64,000 nucleotides of DNA, from NCBI RefSeq assembly GCF_000263855.1, contig NZ_AJWX01000002.1, forward strand, positions 310,001 through 374,000, given 5' to 3'. Both the position numbers and the translations under genes were made by a program. Source of the stretch: Pseudomonas sp. M47T1 (GTDB lineage Bacteria > Pseudomonadota > Gammaproteobacteria > Pseudomonadales > Pseudomonadaceae). Position 1 is the stretch's first letter. Each line of letters starts with the position of its first letter. This document shows positions 25,476-33,719 of this stretch, in pieces. The notes below the pieces were generated by a model. That model was not told the origin of the DNA. It did no database searches and was given only the letters and a program-made list of their open reading frames with translations.

Positions 25476-26459
25476 ATGACCCAAGCCCCCTCCCTGCCAC
25501 GCCTGGCCATCGGCGCCCTGGGCGGCACGCTCAGCATGAAGGCCAGCCAACCCGATGCAGGCGTCACGCCCGCCGTCGACGCACAAGCCATGCTGCAGGC
25601 CGTGCCGCCCCTCGCCGACCTGGCCCAAGTGCATGCGCAAACCCTGCACCTCATCCCCAGCGCCTCGCTCACCTTTGCCCAACTGCTCGACGTACTGCAC
25701 TGGGCCGACGCCCAGGTGCAGGCGGGCGCGCAGGGCGTGGTCATCACCCAGGGCACCGATACCCTTGAAGAAAGCGCGTGGTTCCTCGACCTGCTGTGGC
25801 CGCACGATGCACCGCTGATTGTCACCGGGGCGATGCGGCCGGCTTCCCACGTGAGCGCAGACGGGCCGGGGAACCTGCTCAATGCCGCCATCACCGCGCT
25901 GGACCCGGCCAGCCGCAGGCGTGGGGTGCTGGTGGTGATGAACGAGGATGTGCATGGGGCGCGGCATGTGCGTAAAACCCATGCGCTGGCGATTCATGCA
26001 TTTACGTCGCCGGGGTATGGGGCGGTGGGCTCGGTGGTGGAAGGGCAGGTGCGGTATCGCCAGGCGCTGCAGGTGCGACAGGCGTTGCCGGTGCCTGTGC
26101 GCACGGATCATAAGGTGGCGTTGCTGGAGGCGACGTTGGATGGGGATACGTTGCTGCTCGATCAGATCGTGGGGTTGGGGTATGCGGGGTTGGTGGTGAA
26201 TGGGTTTGGGGCAGGGCATGTGTCGCAGGATTGGGCGGTGCGGTTGGGGGAGATTGCCGAGGTGATGCCGGTAGTGGTGGCTACGCGGACGGGGGAGGGG
26301 GCTACGGCTCGGGGGAGTTATGGGTTTGTGGGTGGGGAGATTGACCTGCAGGCGCGGGGTGTTTTGATGGCGGGTGAGTTGGATGCGCGGAAGGTTCGGA
26401 TTGTGATGTGGCTGTTGATCGGTAGCGGCATGCAGGCCAGCTTGCAGAACCATCTGTAA
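25476..26459 (+). CDS. Asparaginase/glutaminase family protein
   Basis: The 327-residue protein has both threonine motifs of bacterial L-asparaginases: GALGGTLSM near the start and ITQGTDTLEESAW near residue 90, followed by LIVTGAMRPASHVSADGPGNLLNA. There is no signal peptide, so it is cytoplasmic. It would release ammonia from asparagine or a related amide. AAGGAAA (25460-25466) overlaps the stop of the amidase gene, so the two are translated as a pair. The third codon position shifts from mostly C in the first half to mostly G in the second. Confidence 0.85.
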   Translation: MTQAPSLPRLAIGALGGTLSMKASQPDAGVTPAVDAQAMLQAVPPLADLAQVHAQTLHLIPSASLTFAQLLDVLHWADAQVQAGAQGVVITQGTDTLEESAWFLDLLWPHDAPLIVTGAMRPASHVSADGPGNLLNAAITALDPASRRRGVLVVMNEDVHGARHVRKTHALAIHAFTSPGYGAVGSVVEGQVRYRQALQVRQALPVPVRTDHKVALLEATLDGDTLLLDQIVGLGYAGLVVNGFGAGHVSQDWAVRLGEIAEVMPVVVATRTGEGATARGSYGFVGGEIDLQARGVLMAGELDARKVRIVMWLLIGSGMQASLQNHL

Positions 26460-26522
26460 CCGCAACCGGCTTGTCTGGGGGTGGTCTCTGCTGCAGTTAG
26501 TCAGTCACTGCGCGTTGGCCAT

Positions 26523-26545
26523 TTCGCGGGCAGAGCCCGCTCCCA
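26523..26545. repeat. REP-like repeat (GCGGGCAGAGCCCGC core)
   Basis: A 23-base element with the core GCGGGCAGAGCCCGCTCCCA. The same 23 bases recur exactly at 37127-37149 and 52773-52795, with a one-mismatch inverted copy at 52711-52733. Confidence 0.75.
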
Positions 26546-26615
26546 CATTGCAGATTTCGAAAGTCTTGGAGCTGCGGCAAGAGTCCAAACCGGGTCGTGG
26601 ATGGCACGCAGATCT

Positions 26616-26640
26616 TGTGGGACCGGGCGAAGCTCGGGAA
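26616..26640 (+). repeat. 25-base REP-like element, inverted copy at 36608
   Basis: The element has core GGGACCGGGCGAAGCTCGGG. Its exact 25-base reverse complement is at 36608-36632, so the two copies bracket the defence island and nrdB in opposite orientation. Confidence 0.7.
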
Positions 26641-26706
26641 TAGGGCCGCAGCGAACAAATCTGCAAATCACCTATAACTGCAACGATCGTGTCGGCACCA
26701 ACGACC

Positions 26707-26800
26707 TGTAGCCGCTGCCGATAGGCTGCGCTGGCCATTGAGTACACTGAAGATCTGCAGCGTGGATCAAGGCCAGCGCAGCCTGACGGCAGCGGCTACA
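26707..26800. repeat. REP doublet with 30-base inverted arms
   Basis: The arm at 26707-26736 (TGTAGCCGCTGCCG then GGCTGCGCTGGCC) is matched by its reverse complement at 26771-26800 with two mismatches. A 34-base spacer separates them. It lies at the left edge of the defence island. Confidence 0.8.
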
Positions 26801-26854
26801 GAGTCATCGTGACAGTGGCGCGAGCCAGCTCCCTCCAACCGAGTGGCACCGCAT

Positions 26855-27754
26855 TCACGAATGCTGCCCCAGAAGCCTCTTCGCCTCATACTCCGGAATG
26901 CCATGCCTACGCACCGCACAAGCCACACAACCATTTCTAACGCTGATTTGCCGCTCAAGTCTCCTCGCGGCCTTGACCTTGGCAAGCAGGCGAATGGCGA
27001 ACACAAGGCAGGCGAATATTTCTGCGGTCAATAAGGCCGAAATCTCTCGCTGGTCAGCAATTCTGCCTTCATGCCCATCGCTGAACGGCGGCAGAAGGAT
27101 CTGGCACAACACATCCAGCCGATTGCTGGTGAAGTCCTTGGTGGTGAAGGGAGCAAGCTTCTCTGCGGAGCTGCAATCCGCTACCGTCAAGGGTGCTGCC
27201 CCTATTTCCAGATACACCTGGTTTTTTGCGACATAAAAGCTGGGGCCGTTCTGCTTGAAGTGCATCAGCACAAAAGGATTGGCAATAAGCAGCGTTGAGG
27301 CGATGGTCAGCAGAAAAAGCGTGATCACGCACACCCGCAGCAAGGTAAATATGTTCTGCGTCGTCAGGTAGGTCCTAAGCCGAATATCCGCGAAATCATC
27401 CCAATTAATGATGCTTCTCGACAGGGACACATCGTTGATAGGCAGTTGATGCTGGGTGATCCATTTTTCAGCCCGCTCAGCGTCCGAGAAGCTTTTTACT
27501 GGAATGTTGAATTCAAATCGGAAGAACTCAAGCTCTCTGGCGCGCTTGCGCATTTTCTCAAAACGCGGATCGTCGAACGTTTGTTTGCCGTCAAAAAACC
27601 TCCAAACTCGATCCCTCAAAAAGAAGAAAGACCCCGAGCGTCGGTACACATACAACGTTGCGATCACCACGATCACCACGCCTAGGATTGAGGTGACCAC
27701 GGTCCAGTTTTGAAACGTGAAGGTCAGGAGCGTAGAGGTTTCTGCATTTTTCAT
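26855..27754 (-). CDS. Membrane protein of unknown function at island edge
   Basis: The 299-residue protein has a hydrophobic segment near residues 15-37 (VVTSILGVVIVVIATLYVY), a second near 140-165 (LLRVCVITLFLLTIASTLLIA) and a third near 240-258 (LLTAEIFACLVFAIRLL). Charged regions lie between them, and the C-terminus has a cysteine pair in NGCVACAVRRHG. No family was recognised. It is divergent from mcrB with about 135 bases between them, and codon use is less GC-biased than in core genes, so it may be part of the imported segment. The start at 27754 has no strong ribosome site; a TTG at 27763 is possible. Confidence 0.6.
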   Translation of the reverse strand: MKNAETSTLLTFTFQNWTVVTSILGVVIVVIATLYVYRRSGSFFFLRDRVWRFFDGKQTFDDPRFEKMRKRARELEFFRFEFNIPVKSFSDAERAEKWITQHQLPINDVSLSRSIINWDDFADIRLRTYLTTQNIFTLLRVCVITLFLLTIASTLLIANPFVLMHFKQNGPSFYVAKNQVYLEIGAAPLTVADCSSAEKLAPFTTKDFTSNRLDVLCQILLPPFSDGHEGRIADQREISALLTAEIFACLVFAIRLLAKVKAARRLERQISVRNGCVACAVRRHGIPEYEAKRLLGQHS

Positions 27755-27889
27755 CGAAGGCAAAAGTCCATTTCATATCGCGGGTGCGGTCCAGCCTCGG
27801 GGGCTGGACATTCGTAGCGGCGAGCAGTCTTTACCAATACTGGCGATTTGGCTACCGTGCTAGGAATTTTCCTACAAGGACGTTCCGCA

Positions 27890-29437
27890 ATGGCCCCGCT
27901 CAATCAAATTTTCTTCGGCCCACCAGGCACCGGGAAAACCTACGCGACCATTGCGGGCACTCTCGAAATCCTAGACCCCGCTCACCTCAAGGCCAACGCC
28001 CAAAACCGCGCAGCCTTGAAAAGCCGCTTCGATCAGCTGGTAGCCCAAGGCGACGTCCGCTTCGTCACCTTCCACCAAAGCTTCAGCTACGAAGACTTCG
28101 TAGAAGGCCTACGCGCCGACACCGACGACAACGGCCAGCTCCGCTATACCGTCGTCCCAGGCGTGTTCAAAACCCTATGCCGACCGGACCAACCCAAGTA
28201 CCGCGCTTTCCAGATTGGCGACACCTACGGCACTGGTTACAAGGTCATCTACGCATCCCCCGACGTCGTAGAGCTCGAAAAGCCCAAGGGCAATCACCTG
28301 GAAATCGGCATGGGCATGCTCAACGGCTTGGCCAAAGCCGTAGCCTCAAACGAACTGACCATCAACGACCTGCGTAACCAAACCTGGGACAGCAAACTCC
28401 CGAACTCAACGTTCGATCCGTTCTTGGTCAACGGCTACAAAAACTTCCTGCCGTCCATGGTTGAACACATGATCGGGGCACAGGAAGCCGGTCTTTTCGA
28501 GCAGGAGCAAGTGAAAGCAAGCGACACCCCCAAGGTCCTGATCATTGATGAGATCAACCGTGGCAACGTATCGCGCATATTCGGTGAACTCATCACCCTC
28601 ATCGAACCATCCAAGCGCGCTGGAAATTCCGAAGCGTTGGAAATCACGCTGCCCTATTCCAAAGAGCGCTTCAGCGTCCCGAACAACTTGTATCTCATCG
28701 GCACCATGAACACCGCTGACCGCTCGCTGGCATCTATGGATATCGCGCTGCGCCGCCGCTTTAGCTTCATCGAGGTCCCGCCCAACCCAGAGTTGCTGGA
28801 AGAGATCGAAGTAGAAGGCATCGCGGTTGATGAATTGCTAAGCGTCATGAACGCACGTATTGCCGCTTTGCTTGATCGCGATCACTGCCTTGGCCATGCC
28901 TACTTCATCCCACTAAAAGATGAACCAACCTTGGCGCGCCTTGCGGAGATATTCAAACAGCAGATCTTGCCCCTGCTGCAGGAGTACTTCTTTGAAGATT
29001 GGCAGCGAATCCAGTGGGTGCTCAACGACCAGCGGAAACCAGTGGAGCACCGCTTCTTGCTGCAGCCGAGCCAGGACCTCAACGTGCTGTTCGGTGAAAC
29101 CGTCATGGTCAACCAAAGTAACGAACGCTGGGATCTCAATGCGCAGGCTTTTGAGCGTGTTGAATCCTACCTAGGCATCATTGATCACACCGCTAAAGCG
29201 TCCGTACCTCCCAAGTACGAGGCTAAGGAGAAGCAGTGGGGGGATGTAGTACTACGGCAATCCACCTCAGGCGCTGTCGAGCTGCTGCGTAACGGTCAGG
29301 TGATTGATGCCAGACCGGTCCTGGAAGAAATCGCGACTGAGCGCGGTATCTCACTGCTGACATCCACGGGCACTCCGCAAACCACTCGCCGGTTAGGCAG
29401 GAAGATCATCAGCTACTTGATCGAGCAAGCGCCGTGA
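27890..29437 (+). CDS. mcrB: McrB-type GTPase (AAA+) of a McrBC restriction system
   Basis: The 515-residue protein starts almost directly with the Walker A motif, FFGPPGTGKTYATIAG. It has the McrB features FHQSFSYEDFVEG, Walker B with the NR signature in VLIIDEINRGNVSRIFGEL, and sensor 1 in LIGTMNTADRSLASMDIALRRRF. The N-terminal DNA-recognition domain of E. coli McrB is absent, and about 150 residues follow the AAA+ core instead. McrB assembles as a GTP-driven translocase with McrC to cut modified DNA. AAGGA lies about 9 bases before the ATG. It overlaps or abuts mcrC. Confidence 0.88.
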   Translation: MAPLNQIFFGPPGTGKTYATIAGTLEILDPAHLKANAQNRAALKSRFDQLVAQGDVRFVTFHQSFSYEDFVEGLRADTDDNGQLRYTVVPGVFKTLCRPDQPKYRAFQIGDTYGTGYKVIYASPDVVELEKPKGNHLEIGMGMLNGLAKAVASNELTINDLRNQTWDSKLPNSTFDPFLVNGYKNFLPSMVEHMIGAQEAGLFEQEQVKASDTPKVLIIDEINRGNVSRIFGELITLIEPSKRAGNSEALEITLPYSKERFSVPNNLYLIGTMNTADRSLASMDIALRRRFSFIEVPPNPELLEEIEVEGIAVDELLSVMNARIAALLDRDHCLGHAYFIPLKDEPTLARLAEIFKQQILPLLQEYFFEDWQRIQWVLNDQRKPVEHRFLLQPSQDLNVLFGETVMVNQSNERWDLNAQAFERVESYLGIIDHTAKASVPPKYEAKEKQWGDVVLRQSTSGAVELLRNGQVIDARPVLEEIATERGISLLTSTGTPQTTRRLGRKIISYLIEQAP

Positions 29438-30714
29438 GCATGACTGTCACCGTGCGTGAATACGCCCGGTTGACCACCAGTCACGTCGAGCACCCGACCT
29501 TGGACTTCGCCCAAATCAGTGCCTCGGCGTTCGACTGGCTATGCGAGCTCAATGCCGGATTCAGCCAGGGCGGCGCAGCCCTGGTACAACTCCAAGACCG
29601 ACGTTGCCTGAAACTCGACAACTACGTCGGCGCCTTGGAAAGCCCGTGCGGCACCCGCATCGAGATACTGCCCAAACACTTCGAACAGGGCGACTGCATA
29701 CAGCAGAGCCGCGCGCTGCTGCGCCGCATGATCCAAGCCTCGTTGAAACTACCGACTCGGCAGGTTGGCGCTGCCTCACTGCAGCGTTTCGATGCGCCCC
29801 TGACGGAATGGGTGATGGCGCGGTTTCTTGATGCGCTGGATCACTTGATCAAGCGAGGCATTCGGTTCGATTACCAACGCATCGAAGAAGAACAGCCATT
29901 CCTGCGCGGGCAACTGAACACTGCCCGCCAGGTACGACAGTCACCGGCGCGCCAACACCACTTTCAGATTCGTCATGACGTGTTCTTGCCGGATCGACCC
30001 GAAAACCGACTGCTTAAGACGGCGCTGGAGATCGTCTGCAAGACAACCCAAGACCCCAGTAGCTGGCGCCTATCCCATGAACTGCGCACCGTGTTGCTGG
30101 AGATACCTAGCAGCCGCGACACGGCCCAGGACTTTAAACAGTGGCGTAATGATCGGCTGATGGCCCACTACCAACCGGTCAAGCCGTGGGTTGAGTTGAT
30201 CATTCAACAACAGACGCCGTTGGCCGTTGCTGGCGAGTGGCGAGGGATGAGCCTGTTGTTCCCAATGGAGCGGTTGTTTGAGAACTACGTGGCGGCTTGC
30301 CTGCGGGACACGTTAGTGCCAGGCGCAACCTTGAGTACGCAGGTGACGGGTGAGCATCTTTGCTTGCATCGGGACAAGCACGTTTTTCAGTTGCGGCCTG
30401 ACTTGATGGCCGAGTTGGATGGCAAGCGTTGGGTGATGGATACCAAGTGGAAGCGGCTGGATGGCGAGCTGGTAGGTAAACACTATGGGATCAGTCAGGC
30501 GGACATCTACCAGATGTTTGCGTATGGGCATAAGTACCTGAAGGGGGAAGGGGATCTGGTGCTGATCTATCCGCGGCGGGCTGGGTTTCAGGAGCCCTTG
30601 CCGGTTTTTGAATATGGCGCGGGGCTGAGGCTGTGGGTGGTGCCGTTTGATTTGGAGTTGGGGCAGTTGGTGGCTGGCGATGTGGTCAGCGTGCCGTTTC
30701 AAAGTAGGCATTGA
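29434..30714 (+). CDS. mcrC: McrC-type nuclease subunit
   Basis: The 426-residue protein is an McrC homologue: LDNYVGALESPCGTRIEILPKH near the start, VKPWVELIIQQQTP in the middle and the PD-(D/E)xK nuclease core in LRPDLMAELDGKRWVMDTKWK. Downstream helices contain SQADIYQMFAYGHKYL. It supplies the endonuclease for McrB. The GTG at 29434 overlaps the mcrB stop as GTGA; an ATG at 29440 is the alternative. The final 170 bases use many G-ending codons, unlike the C-rich beginning. Confidence 0.88.
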   Translation: MSMTVTVREYARLTTSHVEHPTLDFAQISASAFDWLCELNAGFSQGGAALVQLQDRRCLKLDNYVGALESPCGTRIEILPKHFEQGDCIQQSRALLRRMIQASLKLPTRQVGAASLQRFDAPLTEWVMARFLDALDHLIKRGIRFDYQRIEEEQPFLRGQLNTARQVRQSPARQHHFQIRHDVFLPDRPENRLLKTALEIVCKTTQDPSSWRLSHELRTVLLEIPSSRDTAQDFKQWRNDRLMAHYQPVKPWVELIIQQQTPLAVAGEWRGMSLLFPMERLFENYVAACLRDTLVPGATLSTQVTGEHLCLHRDKHVFQLRPDLMAELDGKRWVMDTKWKRLDGELVGKHYGISQADIYQMFAYGHKYLKGEGDLVLIYPRRAGFQEPLPVFEYGAGLRLWVVPFDLELGQLVAGDVVSVPFQSRH

Positions 30715-30777
30715 GCATTGCGTGGTATCGGACTGCTCTGACATGGAGGCCTGAGGGCAGACCTCCATGTGGATCGG

Positions 30778-31368
30778 CTAGCGCCCGATCAGCTTGCCGA
30801 CGAACTGTCGCCAGTGTGAGGGGAGTGGACGTGGGCCAGATTGTGCGAGGTGAGGGTGAGTCAGAATCTCGGGTACGTCCCTGAGGCGAATCCAGGGCTC
30901 GCTTTGCCAGTGCAGCATGCTGAGCGACAAGTTAGCCCAGCGTAGAAGGCTTAGGCTCGGGGCGTGGGTGTCGTGGTCAGCGCGTTCGTCGCGCATCACG
31001 GCGATGACTTCGTGGGTGAGCCAGCGTCGCAGGCTGCGGTTTTCTGGGATGAAGTGGTGGACCAGTGTCATGTAGACGGCTGATTCGCTGATCATGACAG
31101 TGGGCTGGATTTCACCGTTGTAGAGCAGGGAGAGGGTGCAGGTTTGGTCGGGGTCTAGCTTGCGGAGGGCGTGGGATTCTAGGTGTCGGCCGATGAGTCG
31201 GCCTAGGTCCCGGGCGGAGAACCAGATTTGGGATTCTAGCCAGAGGGCGTGGAGCGGGCGGTTGTGGCGGGTGAAGACGATTGGCGTGTGGGGAACGTCG
31301 TTGGATTGGTGTGCTCGTCCGTCGTCGGGCCTTCGGTGGCTGCCGGTTTCGTTGGTTGACATGTCCAT
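30778..31368 (-). CDS. Bro-N domain protein (phage antirepressor-like)
   Basis: The 196-residue protein has a Bro-N core: PLHALWLESQIWFSARDLGRLIGRHLESHALRKLD, then TVMISESAVYMTLVHHFIPENRSLRRWLTHEVIAVMR. Bro-N domains bind DNA and are typical of phage antirepressors and large-virus proteins. No KilA or ANT C-terminal domain is present; the tail (SLSLLRWANLSLSMLHWQSEPWIRL) is unassigned. It is convergent with mcrC, 63 bases away. It may be a phage relic or a regulator of the neighbouring defence genes. Confidence 0.75.
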   Translation of the reverse strand: MDMSTNETGSHRRPDDGRAHQSNDVPHTPIVFTRHNRPLHALWLESQIWFSARDLGRLIGRHLESHALRKLDPDQTCTLSLLYNGEIQPTVMISESAVYMTLVHHFIPENRSLRRWLTHEVIAVMRDERADHDTHAPSLSLLRWANLSLSMLHWQSEPWIRLRDVPEILTHPHLAQSGPRPLPSHWRQFVGKLIGR

Positions 31369-31854
31369 TTATCTCTACTTGATAGCTTTCTTAGGGCTAG
31401 GTGTCGGGGGTTAAGAAACCTCAAGTAGAAGGCCGGACGTATTCCCCTTGCGGGTCTTGTATTAGTCCACTCCCGACGTATCAGAGCTTTTGAGACGTGC
31501 AGCCGGGGGCCGCAGGCACAAAATACCGCTTTTTCGGGAGCGGATTGGCCGCTACTTGAGGCGTTCCTTAGGCGCAGACGGAGAATAAGGGGAGAGTCAA
31601 GGCGCCGCAATTGTTAAAATGTAAAAAATGGATCTTGTGATTTCCGCGCTGGTGCATTGGAGCTGATTTTTTAGTAACTTTATTGATCATATTCAAGCCC
31701 ACAAGGAAGATATCGGGAAGGCGAAATCTCTTCACAGTCGATGCAAGGTGTCAGGATCATGCTTTTGGCTAGTTGTCAACGTTAAGAATTTGCTTTATCA
31801 CGGTTTTCGAGTTGTAAGTCTACTATGAGATCAGTAATCTAAGTCGAGGTCATA
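31369..31854. other. AT-rich intergenic region of 486 bases inside the island
   Basis: Composition falls from GC-rich to AT-rich around 31600, marking the left edge of the DUF262/HEPN/methyltransferase block. A -10-like TACTAT at about 31820 lies 30 bases before the DUF262 gene, without a good -35. No tRNA or attachment repeat was found. Confidence 0.4.
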
Positions 31855-33042
31855 ATGCCATTATTAACTTGGTCCACAGAGAGTCAAATGCCTAGCCAGA
31901 TGGAAGAGTTGCGTAAAGAGTTGGCGTCAGCAAAATCTGATGATATTAAAGCTGTCGTCATGTCTAAAATGGAAAGCCTTCGGGTTCTAGCTGAGAATGC
32001 AATTCGGCATGCACAGAAAAACATTTCCTATAGCACACGGGAATTTCCTATAGAGACTATTTTGCAGAAGTACCAGGAAGGGCTTGATAGTGATACCAAT
32101 GAGCTTTTCATTCCTGACTATCAGCGGGACTATAAGTGGGATGATAAAACCTTATCAAGATTTATTGAAAGTATTTTGTTAGATTTCCCGATTCCTTATA
32201 TTTACATAGCAAACGTGTCTGCAGAAGATGCAGAGCTTGATGGGCGGGTTGAGATCATTGACGGGTCGCAGCGGATTCGAGCTCTTCATTATTTTGTGAA
32301 TGGTGAAGTGCCATTGCAGGACTTAAAAGAGCTGAAGGCGTTAGAGGGGTTTTATTTTGAGGATCTTCCAGTTGGTAGGAAAAGAAGATTTCTTAGAGAA
32401 ACACTAAGGTTTGTGGAACTAAAAGGTGATGTGAGTGAGTCGCATCGCCGTGATCTATTTGAGCGCATAAACTCTGGTATGAAGAAGCTGGTAGGTGCTG
32501 AGACACGGCATGGTTCGGAATATGCTTCCTCCGAATTTTATAAGAGGGTCATCGTTCCCTGTTCGGCGGATAAGCTTTTCTCTGATCTGGCTCCGCTGTC
32601 AGATAAAAAGAAATCTAATGGCGATCATCTAGAGTTAGTGACGAGGTTCTTTGGATATCTGAATGATCTCGAGTCCTACAACGGTAAGGTTCTTCAGTTT
32701 CTTGAAGCGTTTCTGGCTAAGAGCGTTGACAGGGGCGCAGATTTTATTGCCGGAGATCTCGCTGTGTTTAACAATACGATGAACTTTATTAATGCTCATT
32801 TCCCTACGGGTTTTCGTCGTACTCCGACCAGTAAAACAACCCCTCGCGCGCGTTTTGAGGCCATTGCGGTTGGTGTCGCTTTGGCACTAAGAGATAATCC
32901 AGGGTTGGTAGAGCCTGCCACCCCGGTGAATGAGTGGATGTATCAGGATGAATTTCAATCTGTGATTAGCGCAGATAGTGCCAACAATAAATCGCAGTTA
33001 TTGGCGAGGATTGAGTTTGTCAGGGCCAAGGTTGCTGGGTGA
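31855..33042 (+). CDS. DUF262 (ParB/GmrSD-N-like) protein, candidate defence effector
   Basis: The 395-residue protein has the DUF262 signature: FIPDYQRDYKWDDKTLSRFIESILLDFPIPYIYIAN (about residues 82-117) and VEIIDGSQRIRALHYF (about 130-145), the DGxQR nucleotide-binding motif of ParB-like NTPases/DNases. LFERINSGMKKL follows. GmrS and other DUF262 proteins act in restriction of modified DNA. There is no GmrD-like DUF1524 HNH domain, so the nuclease partner is missing or is the HEPN protein. GAGG lies 6 bases before the ATG. Codon use is AT-rich. It overlaps the HEPN gene by 4 bases. Confidence 0.8.
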   Translation: MPLLTWSTESQMPSQMEELRKELASAKSDDIKAVVMSKMESLRVLAENAIRHAQKNISYSTREFPIETILQKYQEGLDSDTNELFIPDYQRDYKWDDKTLSRFIESILLDFPIPYIYIANVSAEDAELDGRVEIIDGSQRIRALHYFVNGEVPLQDLKELKALEGFYFEDLPVGRKRRFLRETLRFVELKGDVSESHRRDLFERINSGMKKLVGAETRHGSEYASSEFYKRVIVPCSADKLFSDLAPLSDKKKSNGDHLELVTRFFGYLNDLESYNGKVLQFLEAFLAKSVDRGADFIAGDLAVFNNTMNFINAHFPTGFRRTPTSKTTPRARFEAIAVGVALALRDNPGLVEPATPVNEWMYQDEFQSVISADSANNKSQLLARIEFVRAKVAG

Positions 33043-33719
33043 TTGACATGATTGAATCGGTCAAGGATGAATTTGCTCGCAGATCTGATGAGATAGACGT
33101 CTTATTTAGTCATATCGAATTTCTGGCTCAAGCTGAAGATGCTCATCTTTCAAGGGTTGGAAACGGAATTGTTCCGATACTTTCATCTTCGCTATGCCTG
33201 ATGTTATACAATCAGATTGAGTCGACTGCGTTCTCATGCGTGGAGTCAATCTATGATGCAATTGATGAGCGAAATGTTAGTTTTAATAGTCTCGTTGAAT
33301 GTTTTAAGAAGAAAATTCTAAACGACTGCAAGGAGTCTTATCATTCCGGAAGCTCTCTTTTGAAAAGCTTGCAGGGAGGAGATATTGCAGCTGCTTTAGC
33401 TCGTGCGTCGCTTAAGCTCGACCGAGTATTTAGCGGGAATGTCGATGCTAGAAAGCTTAGGGAGGTTCTAGGGTTCTATAATCTGCTGGTCACGAATCCT
33501 AGTTTGGATAATACTGGGGCGGAACTGTTAGGTATCAAGGACGCTCGAAATAGCCTTGCTCATGGAGCGTCCTCTTTTGAGAAATACGGGCGTGACTTAA
33601 CTGTAAAGGATCTGAGGTCCGCTCGAGACAATGTGGGGGAATATATGGCTCATATTATAAATCTAACTGATAGTTACTTGGAGAGGCAGCTTTATTTGGA
33701 TCCCTCAAGTGTAGCTTAA
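33039..33719 (+). CDS. HEPN-domain protein, MAE_28990/MAE_18760 type
   Basis: The 226-residue all-helical protein contains LMLYNQIESTAFSCVESIYDAI and, near residue 167, the HEPN catalytic pattern IKDARNSLAHGASSFEKYGRDL (R-x4-H). This is the signature of the MAE_28990/MAE_18760 families, whose members are predicted RNases often paired with DUF262 proteins. The GTG at 33039 overlaps the DUF262 stop (GTGA) and has AAGG 7 bases upstream, so the two are translationally coupled. Its last 65 bases overlap the end of the convergent methyltransferase gene. Confidence 0.8.
   Translation: MIDMIESVKDEFARRSDEIDVLFSHIEFLAQAEDAHLSRVGNGIVPILSSSLCLMLYNQIESTAFSCVESIYDAIDERNVSFNSLVECFKKKILNDCKESYHSGSSLLKSLQGGDIAAALARASLKLDRVFSGNVDARKLREVLGFYNLLVTNPSLDNTGAELLGIKDARNSLAHGASSFEKYGRDLTVKDLRSARDNVGEYMAHIINLTDSYLERQLYLDPSSVA

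Noticed and set aside
26707..26800. REP doublet read as an insertion-sequence end or island attachment site
   Set aside because: No transposase or target-site duplication is present and similar palindromes occur at many intergenic positions.
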